Below, piece after piece: positions 1 through 6,032 of a stretch of DNA of 13,802 nt. The DNA is from Bordetella parapertussis. GTDB lineage: Bacteria > Pseudomonadota > Gammaproteobacteria > Burkholderiales > Burkholderiaceae_C. The notes under the pieces were generated by a model that did not search any database, had not been told where the DNA came from, and saw nothing but the letters and a program-made list of their open reading frames with translations. The translations under genes and the position numbers were made by a program. Every line of letters begins with the position of its first letter. The stretch's first letter is position 1. The DNA lies in NCBI GenBank assembly GCA_945900695.1, contig CAMDJU010000041.1, forward strand, positions 1 to 13,802. Reading direction: 5' to 3'.

Positions 1-1335
1 CAAGCTGTGGCTGAACAAAGCTTCAAACAGGCTCAGCTTGTATTGGTTGGCAAACTGACCCAGTTGTTGCAGGGTTTGGTGACCCACACCGCGTTTGGGG
101 GTGGTGATGGCGCGCACAAATGCCGGGTCGTCGTCGTTATTGACCCACAGGCGCAACCAAGCGCACAGGTCCCGGATTTCGGCGCGGTCAAAAAAACTTT
201 GCCCGCCTGAAACTTTGTAGGGAATGCTGGCCTTTCGAAAAGCCTTTTCCAAAACGCGCGATTGGTGATTTGCGCGGTACATCACACAAAAATCGCGCCA
301 CTCATGCGGTGAGCCGGTGCTGCTGGCGCCATCGGCCGCGCGCAGGGACTGTATGCGTGCCACCACGCGCTCGGCTTCGTGTTCCTCGTTGTCGGCGTCG
401 ACCACCCGCACAGGTTCACCTTCACCCAAATCACTGAACAAGGTTTTGGGAAAGAGTTTCGGGTTGGGCCGAATCACATTGTTTGCAGCCCGCAAAATGG
501 CGCGGCTGGAGCGGTAGTTTTGTTCCAACTTCACCACCCGCAAACGGGGGAAGTCATCGGGCAGTCGCTTGAGGTTGTCCAGTGTGGCGCCGCGCCAGCC
601 ATAAATGGACTGGTCATCATCACCCACAGCGGTCAGGCACTGGCGCTCACCGGCCAGCAATTTGAGCAACTCATACTGCGTGGCATTGGTGTCTTGGTAT
701 TCGTCCACCAGCCAATGGCTGATTTGGTCTTGCCATTTGGTCCGCACTTCGGGGTGGTTTTGCAGCAATTTCAGCGGCAGGCCAATCAAATCGTCAAAGT
801 CCACGCTTTGATAAGCGCTCAGGCGCTCTTCGTAGCGGGCCATGATGCGGGCAGTGATGCGCTCGTTGTCATCTTGCGCTTGGGCTTCGGCCATGGCGGC
901 ATTCAGCCCCATGTTCTTCCACAAGCTGATGGCCCACTGCCATTGGCGTGCGGTGGCGGCATCGGTGGTACCCCCAGCGTCTTTGAGCAAACTGGTGACA
1001 TCGTCGCTGTCCAAGATGCTGAACTGGGGCTTGAGTCCCAAGGCGGCCCCGTCCTGCCTCAATATCCGCACCCCCAAAGCGTGAAAAGTACAAACAGTGA
1101 CTTTTTGTGCGGCTTTGCCAATGAGTTTTTTGGTCCGCTCGCGCATTTCGGCCGCTGCTTTGTTGGTGAAGGTGATGGCGGCAATCGCACTGGGGTCCAC
1201 ACCGGACTGGATCAGCAGCACCAACTTATGGGTGATGACGCGGGTTTTGCCAGACCCTGCACCAGCCAAAACCAAGCAGGGGCCTTGCAAAATGTGGACA
1301 GCTTCGAGTTGGGCGTTGTTCAGGCCAGTTGACAT
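1..1335 (-). CDS. rep: Rep-type ATP-dependent DNA helicase (UvrD/Rep, SF1A), C-terminus cut by the window edge
   Basis: This is a 3'-5' single-stranded DNA translocase/helicase of superfamily 1A. Known family members clear proteins ahead of replication forks and help restart stalled forks in the cytoplasm. The frame is open without a stop from the ATG at 1335 to the window edge, giving 445 of the roughly 670-690 residues usual for Rep. Visible motifs are a Q-motif glutamine at residue 9, Walker A AGAGSGKT at 24-31, TFTNKAAAEM in motif Ia, DEYQD at 211-215 (motif II) and GDDDQSIYGWRGA from 238 (motif III), followed by KLEQNYRS (motif IV). The order and wording match Rep more closely than UvrD, from memory of E. 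coli Rep. The gene diverges from the AEC permease 45 bp away. A TATGAT hexamer at 1365-1370 reads towards it and could be a -10 element, but no good -35 was found. No clear Shine-Dalgarno sequence precedes the ATG. Confidence 0.93.
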   Translation of the reverse strand, partial: MSTGLNNAQLEAVHILQGPCLVLAGAGSGKTRVITHKLVLLIQSGVDPSAIAAITFTNKAAAEMRERTKKLIGKAAQKVTVCTFHALGVRILRQDGAALGLKPQFSILDSDDVTSLLKDAGGTTDAATARQWQWAISLWKNMGLNAAMAEAQAQDDNERITARIMARYEERLSAYQSVDFDDLIGLPLKLLQNHPEVRTKWQDQISHWLVDEYQDTNATQYELLKLLAGERQCLTAVGDDDQSIYGWRGATLDNLKRLPDDFPRLRVVKLEQNYRSSRAILRAANNVIRPNPKLFPKTLFSDLGEGEPVRVVDADNEEHEAERVVARIQSLRAADGASSTGSPHEWRDFCVMYRANHQSRVLEKAFRKASIPYKVSGGQSFFDRAEIRDLCAWLRLWVNNDDDPAFVRAITTPKRGVGHQTLQQLGQFANQYKLSLFEALFSHSL

Positions 1336-1380
1336 GCAGATGACACGCGGGGGCAAAGCGCTTGATCATAGCCGGGCACA

Positions 1381-2358
1381 ATGCCACCCATGGCAACAGT
1401 TTTGTGGGTCACCCTTCCTTTTTTCGCTTTGGTGTTGGCCGGTTTTTTGGCAGTGCAGCTCAAATTTCTGAGCATGGAGGCCATTCCTGGGTTGAACAGC
1501 TTTGTCTTGTTTTTCGCGCTGCCGTGCTTGCTGTTTCGATTTGGCGCCAATACGCCCATTGCGCAATTGTTGGATGTGCCCTTGTTCATCACCTATGCGT
1601 TCTGTGGTGTGATCTTGGTTGCTTTTGTGGTGGCTTGCAGTTTGAATGATCGGATTCGTTGGAACGACGCATCCTTGGGTGCCCTGGTGGCGGCCTTCCC
1701 AAACACCGGGTTTTTGGGTGTGCCTTTGTTGGTGGCCTTGCTGGGCCCGAGCTCTGCCGGCCCGGCCATCGTGTCCATCATTGCCGATTTGTTATTCACC
1801 TCGTCTTTGTGCATTGCTTTGTCGCGCATGGACAGTGCGGGTGAGCACGGTTTTCGGCATGCGGCGGCCAATGCGATCAAAGGGGTTTTGGCCAATCCCA
1901 TGCCCTGGGCAGTGTGTTTGGGCGCGGTGTTTTCGGCCAACGAATGGCGTTTGCCAGAGGCGGTGGACAAAACCTTGGGGCTGTTGGCTGACGCGGCGTC
2001 TCCGGTGGCTTTGTTCACGATTGGTGCGGTGCTGGCTCGTTCACATTCGCGGGCCCGCATGAGCCCGCAAGCTGCCACCTTGATGCGCGACTATTTGCCT
2101 GTGGCTGGCGTCAAATTGGTGTTGCACCCCTTGCTCGTTTTGCTGGTGGGCACCGCGGCCATTCAAATGGGTGTGGCCCTGGATCCTTTTGCCCTGATGG
2201 TGGTTGTTTTGGTGGCCGCCTTGCCCAGTGCCAGCAATGTGTCGATGCTGGCCGAACGCTTGGGGGCCAACAATGGGCGCATCGCCCAAATCATCTTGGT
2301 GACCACTGCCTTGGCTTTTTTGACGTTTTCAGGCGCAGTGGTTTTGCTCAAGCCGTGA
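1381..2358 (+). CDS. AEC family (auxin efflux carrier type) permease
   Basis: This is an integral inner-membrane transporter of the AEC family, whose bacterial members export or import small organic acids such as malonate or malate. The substrate cannot be read from the sequence. The 325-residue protein is hydrophobic nearly throughout, with about ten likely membrane segments. The family's conserved asparagine/glycine/proline motif appears as AFPNTGFLGVPLL near residue 108. A second hydrophobic bundle follows a short polar stretch (RSHSRARMSPQ) at about residues 220-230, giving the usual five-plus-five layout. Length is normal for the family. Two in-frame ATGs (1381 and 1390) are possible starts, and neither has a clear Shine-Dalgarno sequence. 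The second gives a more typical N-terminus (MATVLWV). The gene diverges from rep and ends 4 bp before the stop codon of convergent priA, leaving no room for a dedicated terminator. Confidence 0.9.
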   Translation: MPPMATVLWVTLPFFALVLAGFLAVQLKFLSMEAIPGLNSFVLFFALPCLLFRFGANTPIAQLLDVPLFITYAFCGVILVAFVVACSLNDRIRWNDASLGALVAAFPNTGFLGVPLLVALLGPSSAGPAIVSIIADLLFTSSLCIALSRMDSAGEHGFRHAAANAIKGVLANPMPWAVCLGAVFSANEWRLPEAVDKTLGLLADAASPVALFTIGAVLARSHSRARMSPQAATLMRDYLPVAGVKLVLHPLLVLLVGTAAIQMGVALDPFALMVVVLVAALPSASNVSMLAERLGANNGRIAQIILVTTALAFLTFSGAVVLLKP

Positions 2359-2362
2359 GGCT

Positions 2363-4522
2363 TTAAATCACCAAAGGATCGACATCTATGGCCCAGCGCA
2401 GCACATGGCGGTGCTGTTGCCGAGCCGCTCTGAGCACAGGCTGCCAGGCGGTTAAAAAGGCTTGCAAGGCCGTGCGCGAAGCCCCCTCGACCAACAGTTG
2501 CGCGCGCTCGACTTGGGCCACCCGTTGAATGCCCAATGGAACCGGCGGGTACAAAGTGAGTTGATCGGCGCCTGGTAAGCCGGTGGCCATTTGGGCCACG
2601 GCGTTCAAAAAGGCTTGGGCGGCATCTTGCGTGCGTGCTTCAGACCGCAGCAATGCTTGAAAGCTGAATGGTGGCATGCCGGCTTGGGCACGCTCTTGCA
2701 GCTGTTCTTGTGCAAAAGCGGGATAGTCGTGGCGCTTCAAGGCATCAAACAAAGGGTGTTGGGGGAAGTGGGTTTGTATCCACATTTCACAGGCATGGCC
2801 CTCTTGCTGCGACCATTGTGCGTCCCGCCCGGCGCGGCCAGCGGCTTGCATAAGCAAGCTGAACAAACGCTCAGGCGCGCGAAAGTCACTGGAGAACAAA
2901 GCCCCGTCGGTGTCGATGGCAGCCACCAGGCTCACGCGGCGAAAGTCGTGCCCTTTGGCAATCATTTGTGTGCCTACCAGCACATCCACCTCGCCCGCGT
3001 GCACTTGGGCCAGTTGCGACTCCAAGGCCCCTTTGGCACGGGTGGAATCGGCATCGATGCGGGCAATGCGTGGCGCACCACCGTCGGGCCGAACCACCCC
3101 TTCTAGCTGGGTGGCCAAGATCTCTTCCAATTGCTCTGTGCCGCGGCCCATGGCCCGCACATCGGTGTCGCCGCATTCGGGGCAGGCGCGTGGCACGGCT
3201 TGCGCAAAACTGCAATGGTGGCAACGCAAAGAGCGGTCGAGTTTATGAAATACCTGAAATGCACTGCAGTGCGGGCACTGGCTTTTCCAGTGGCACGAGG
3301 GACAGTGCAAGACCGGTGCGTAACCGCGTCGGTTGAGCAGCACCAAAACTTGTTGGCCCATGCGGATGCGCTCGCGCATGGCGTCGAGCAGCACCCCTGA
3401 AAAAACCGTTCGCCGTGGCTGGCGGTTCATGTCTACCCGGCGCACCAAGGGCAAAGCACTTTGCCCCACCCGCGCGGGCATGTGCAGCCGCAGATAGCGC
3501 CCGGCGGGCTTGTCCTCGCTGGCGGGTCGGCTGTGGTGCCAACTCTCCAGCGATGGTGTGGCCGACCCCAGCAGCACCTTGGCGCCCTCGAGTTGCCCGC
3601 GGTAAATGGCCAAGTCGCGTGCCGAGTAACGCGCGCCCTCTTGTTGCTTGTAGCTGGGGTCATGCTCTTCATCGACCACGATGAGCCGCAAATGGGGCAG
3701 GGACGCCAGCACCGCCATGCGGGTGCCCAGCACCATGCGCGCCTGCCCACTGTGCGCGCAAAGCCAGCTGGCCAGACGCTGGGCAGGTGTCATGGCGCTG
3801 TGCATCGCAACCACACAACCCGGCCCCAGCCAAGGCTCAAAACGCTGGCGAAAGCGTTGCTCTAATTGCGGGGTGAGGTTGATCTCAGGCACCATCACCA
3901 AGGCTTGCGCCGTGGGCTCGGTTTGCAACAAGCGTTGAACCGCTTGCAAATACACCTCGGTCTTGCCGCTGCCGGTGCTGCCAAACAACAAAAAAGGCCC
4001 TTTTTGCTGTTCAATCTGTCCCAAAACGACTTCTTGTTCTGTGGTCAGTGCCAGGCCCTGGGGGGGCGCGCCCAAGGCTTCAGGTGCAGGCAAAGGCGTG
4101 AGGGATGGCTCGGTGCCCTTGGCTTTGCCTTTGGTGCTGCCGGCTTTGCGCTGAAGGCGGCGGGTCAATTGCACCGGGCTGAGTTCTCGCAAGGAGGGCG
4201 GCAGGGCGGCCAAAGCGACTTCGCCTTCACTGCGTTGGTAATAGCTGGCGGTGAAGCGAACCAGCGCTTGCCAACTGGGCCGCAGGGGTGCCAAACCCTC
4301 CAAAATCCCGGCAATGGCGCGCAAACGCACGGGTTTGTCGGCCGTGACCAGGTCTTTTGTATCTGGCGGGGGTGTCCACACAATGCCAAGCAACTCGCGT
4401 TGGCCCAGCGGGACACGAACCAGGGTTCCTAGCGCAAGTGCTTCCTCACTCAAATATGTGAGGGGGCCACCTATGCCGCTGTGTGCCGGGGTTTGGACCA
4501 AAACGGACAGGGTGATGGACAT
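2363..4522 (-). CDS. priA: Primosomal protein N' (replication restart helicase PriA)
   Basis: PriA recognises abandoned replication forks and D-loops, unwinds the lagging strand 3'-5', and nucleates the restart primosome that reloads DnaB. The protein is 719 residues, normal for the family. The N-terminal 3'-DNA-binding and winged-helix region covers about 1-120. A low-complexity K/G/P/A-rich linker follows at about 124-155. Then come Walker A GSTGSGKT at 181-188, DEEH at 284-287 and GSATPS at 319-324. Eight zinc-binding cysteines (407, 410, 416, 419, 434, 437, 447, 450) form the PriA double zinc site. The second helicase lobe has VLVGTQMIAKGHDF and ends in QAAGRAGR. The ATG at 4522 gives the expected N-terminus (MSITLSVLVQTP). 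No Shine-Dalgarno sequence is evident. Upstream is the 335 bp gap before hemE, and downstream is the convergent AEC permease. Confidence 0.97.
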   Translation of the reverse strand: MSITLSVLVQTPAHSGIGGPLTYLSEEALALGTLVRVPLGQRELLGIVWTPPPDTKDLVTADKPVRLRAIAGILEGLAPLRPSWQALVRFTASYYQRSEGEVALAALPPSLRELSPVQLTRRLQRKAGSTKGKAKGTEPSLTPLPAPEALGAPPQGLALTTEQEVVLGQIEQQKGPFLLFGSTGSGKTEVYLQAVQRLLQTEPTAQALVMVPEINLTPQLEQRFRQRFEPWLGPGCVVAMHSAMTPAQRLASWLCAHSGQARMVLGTRMAVLASLPHLRLIVVDEEHDPSYKQQEGARYSARDLAIYRGQLEGAKVLLGSATPSLESWHHSRPASEDKPAGRYLRLHMPARVGQSALPLVRRVDMNRQPRRTVFSGVLLDAMRERIRMGQQVLVLLNRRGYAPVLHCPSCHWKSQCPHCSAFQVFHKLDRSLRCHHCSFAQAVPRACPECGDTDVRAMGRGTEQLEEILATQLEGVVRPDGGAPRIARIDADSTRAKGALESQLAQVHAGEVDVLVGTQMIAKGHDFRRVSLVAAIDTDGALFSSDFRAPERLFSLLMQAAGRAGRDAQWSQQEGHACEMWIQTHFPQHPLFDALKRHDYPAFAQEQLQERAQAGMPPFSFQALLRSEARTQDAAQAFLNAVAQMATGLPGADQLTLYPPVPLGIQRVAQVERAQLLVEGASRTALQAFLTAWQPVLRAARQQHRHVLRWAIDVDPLVI

Positions 4523-4615
4523 GGCAACGATTTTGGATGCGTATGGTCAAGCGATGGACATGAAATCGGGTTTAAGTGCTTGATTTGCAAGCGCTTTGAA
4601 TTAACCCCAAGATTC

Positions 4616-4624
4616 TGTGGATAA
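4616..4624 (-). promoter_or_regulatory. DnaA box, perfect match to TTATCCACA
   Basis: The plus strand reads TGTGGATAA, so the minus strand reads TTATCCACA, the strongest classical DnaA-binding sequence. It lies about 92 bp upstream of the priA start. A nonamer this specific can occur by chance in a bacterial genome, but its position in a non-coding gap and the second box 187 bp away in the same orientation make a real DnaA site plausible. Function (regulation of priA or hemE, DnaA titration, or none) is inference. Confidence 0.55.
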
Positions 4625-4653
4625 CTTTGTTGATATCTTGCCATTCGGCCGTC

Positions 4654-4678
4654 CAAACCCTTGTCTGGCAAGGCTTTG
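4654..4678. repeat. Imperfect hairpin in the priA-hemE gap
   Basis: CAAA-C-CCTTG pairs with CAAGG-C-TTTG around a 5-nt loop (TCTGG): nine base pairs interrupted by one C/C mismatch. No T-tract follows on either strand, so it is not a typical Rho-independent terminator. It would fall in a priA 5' leader if the promoter lies further upstream. Role unknown. Confidence 0.4.
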
Positions 4679-4793
4679 AACAGAATGCCCGATTTTCAGG
4701 CAATTGCACAGCTGTATATGAATCAATGACTTAGGGTGATTTCAAGGGGCGAAAAAAAGATGGACATCCAAACAGACACTTAATGCAGCGCAA

Positions 4794-4806
4794 CACAAAT
4801 TTTGTG
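4794..4806. repeat. Perfect 13 bp palindrome CACAAA-T-TTTGTG
   Basis: Six-base arms with a single central base form a perfect dyad. It is the size of a dimeric regulator operator half-turn pair and is too tight to form a stable RNA hairpin of that full length. It overlaps the DnaA box at 4803-4811 by four bases. It could be an operator, or chance in AT-rich DNA. Confidence 0.4.
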
Positions 4807-4811
4807 CATAA
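4803..4811 (-). promoter_or_regulatory. DnaA box, match to TTATNCACA (TTATGCACA)
   Basis: The plus strand reads TGTGCATAA, so the minus strand reads TTATGCACA, which fits the relaxed DnaA consensus TTATNCACA. It has the same orientation as the box at 4616-4624 and overlaps the palindrome at 4794-4806. It lies about 47 bp downstream of the hemE stop codon. A TTGACT hexamer on the minus strand (4811-4816) abuts it but has no usable -10 at normal spacing. Confidence 0.4.
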
Positions 4812-4857
4812 GTCAAGTCGCTGGACTAAACTTTGTTCGTAAAAGAGCCCCAAAACA

Positions 4858-5964
4858 TCATTTTTGGCGCAATAACCGGGAGTGGCTGTGCACCGCGTCG
4901 ACCAAGGCGCTGACATGCTCGGGCGGTGTGAACTGGCTGATGCCGTGACCAAGGTTGAAGATGTGTGTCGGGCCGGTGGTATTGGCGTCGGTGTGGGGTA
5001 CACCAAAGCTGTCCAGCACGCGATGGACCTCGGTGGCGATCTGCGCAGGCGGCGCAAACAGAATATTAGGGTCGATGTTGCCTTGCAAGGCTTTGCCAGG
5101 GCCGCCGACCTCGCCACCCACCAAATGCCGGGCGGTGCCCAGGTTCATGGTCCAGTCCAAGCCCAGCACCTCGCAGTCGAGGTCTTTCATCTCGGGCAGC
5201 CACAAGCCGCCGCCCTTGGTGAACACCAGTCGGGGAATGACAACACCATCATGGCTGCGTTTCAGCTGCGCCAAGACGCGGCGGGTATAGGCCAGACTGA
5301 ATTCTTGGAAGGCGCCATCGGCTAATACGCCGCCCCAGCTGTCAAACACCATCACCGCTTGGGCACCGGCTTCAATTTGGGTATTTAAATAGAGGGCCAC
5401 GGCGTCGGCGTTGATGGCCAAGATGCGGTGCATCAGGTCGGGGCGGCTGTACATCAGGCTTTTCACCAGCCGGTAGTCGTCCGAGCCGCCGCCTTCGACC
5501 ATGTAACAAGCCAGCGTCCAAGGGCTGCCTGAAAAACCAATCAGCGGCACGCGGCCGTTCAAGGCTTTGCGGATGCTGGTGACCGCGTCAAACACATATT
5601 GCAATTTGTGCATATCGGGCACGGCCAAGGCGGCCACGGCAGCCTCGTCGCGCACCACTTTGGCAAACTTCGGGCCTTCACCCAAGGCGAACGACAGGCC
5701 GAGGCCCATGGCGTCGGGCACGGTCAGGATGTCGGAAAACAAAATCGATGCGTCCAGCGGGTAGCGGTCCAGAGGCTGCAAGGTCACTTCAGTGGCGTAG
5801 TCCACGTTGGTGGCCAGCCCCATGAAACTACCGGCTTTGGCGCGGGTGGCGCAGTACTCGGGCAGGTAGCGTCCGGCTTGGCGCATCAGCCAAACGGGGG
5901 TGTGGTCGGTGGCCTGACGCAAGCAGGCTTTGAGGAAGGTGTCGTTGAGGAGTGGTGCGTTCAT
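4858..5964 (-). CDS. hemE: Uroporphyrinogen decarboxylase
   Basis: HemE removes four acetate carboxyl groups from uroporphyrinogen III to give coproporphyrinogen III, a cytoplasmic, cofactor-free step of heme synthesis. The 368-residue product has the family signature [10 protein letters not shown] near the N-terminus (R28, R32), the catalytic-region aspartate in [14 protein letters not shown] (D78), and the second signature [16 protein letters not shown]. It ends with the conserved [13 protein letters not shown] segment. The ATG at 5964 ([10 protein letters not shown]) is chosen because it aligns with the usual N-terminus. A TTG 33 bp upstream would add eleven residues with no family counterpart. 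No clear Shine-Dalgarno sequence is present. It lies 68 bp downstream of the DsbD-like gene on the same strand and is probably cotranscribed, although paired hairpins occupy that gap. Confidence 0.97.
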   Translation of the reverse strand: MNAPLLNDTFLKACLRQATDHTPVWLMRQAGRYLPEYCATRAKAGSFMGLATNVDYATEVTLQPLDRYPLDASILFSDILTVPDAMGLGLSFALGEGPKFAKVVRDEAAVAALAVPDMHKLQYVFDAVTSIRKALNGRVPLIGFSGSPWTLACYMVEGGGSDDYRLVKSLMYSRPDLMHRILAINADAVALYLNTQIEAGAQAVMVFDSWGGVLADGAFQEFSLAYTRRVLAQLKRSHDGVVIPRLVFTKGGGLWLPEMKDLDCEVLGLDWTMNLGTARHLVGGEVGGPGKALQGNIDPNILFAPPAQIATEVHRVLDSFGVPHTDANTTGPTHIFNLGHGISQFTPPEHVSALVDAVHSHSRLLRQK

Positions 5965-5995
5965 AAAGCTTATTGTGGCAGGGGAGGTCTGGGCC

Positions 5996-6031
5996 AAGAC
6001 CCCGGGTCTTCACGATGTGCGCTGCATCGTG
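5996..6031. repeat. Two adjacent intercistronic hairpins between the dsbD-like gene and hemE
   Basis: On the plus strand CACGATG (6011-6017) pairs with CATCGTG (6025-6031) around a 7-nt loop. AAGACCC (5996-6002) pairs with GGGTCTT (6004-6010) around one central base, so in RNA only the outer part can form. Both lie just after the stop codon at 6033-6035, reading on the minus strand. There is no T-tract, so an intrinsic terminator is unlikely; an mRNA-processing or stability element is an inference. Confidence 0.5.
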
Positions 6032-6032
6032 G

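Larger units (their letters stand above)
4523..4857. other. priA-hemE intergenic region, no gene found
   Basis: This gap of about 335 bp looks more AT-rich than the flanking genes. No open frame longer than about 20 codons could be supported; longer frames touching it are shadows of priA or hemE. It contains two matches to the DnaA-box consensus, a perfect 13 bp palindrome, one imperfect hairpin, and a run of seven A at 4752-4758. Read on the minus strand, that run is a T-tract after a very weak 4 bp stem about 100 nt beyond the hemE stop, which is too weak to call a terminator. It must hold the priA promoter unless priA is read through from hemE, but I could not pick a convincing -35/-10 pair on the minus strand. 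Confidence 0.6.

Noticed and set aside
379..1332. Long plus-strand open frame of 317 codons
   Set aside because: It is antisense to rep, whose minus-strand frame carries all helicase motifs; the plus-strand translation shows no recognisable domain.
4062..4073. GGGCGCGCCC palindrome
   Set aside because: Lies within priA coding sequence and is readily explained by GC-rich codons.
3866..4432. Plus-strand open frame of 188 codons
   Set aside because: Antisense shadow of priA with no recognisable features.
4752..4770. Intrinsic terminator of hemE ending in T7 on the minus strand
   Set aside because: The preceding stem is only 4 bp with a 2-nt loop, too weak to terminate.
4523..4857. Chromosomal origin (oriC) next to hemE
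   Set aside because: Only two DnaA boxes, no clear AT-rich unwinding repeats, no dnaA/rpmH/parAB neighbours; the hemE-linked origin is an alphaproteobacterial arrangement. Kept only as a DnaA-box finding.
5965..5997. Eleven-residue N-terminal extension of HemE from a TTG codon
   Set aside because: The extension has no family counterpart and the ATG at 5964 gives the expected N-terminus.
6011..6031. Intrinsic terminator after the DsbD-like gene
   Set aside because: The 7 bp hairpin is not followed by a T-tract on the minus strand.
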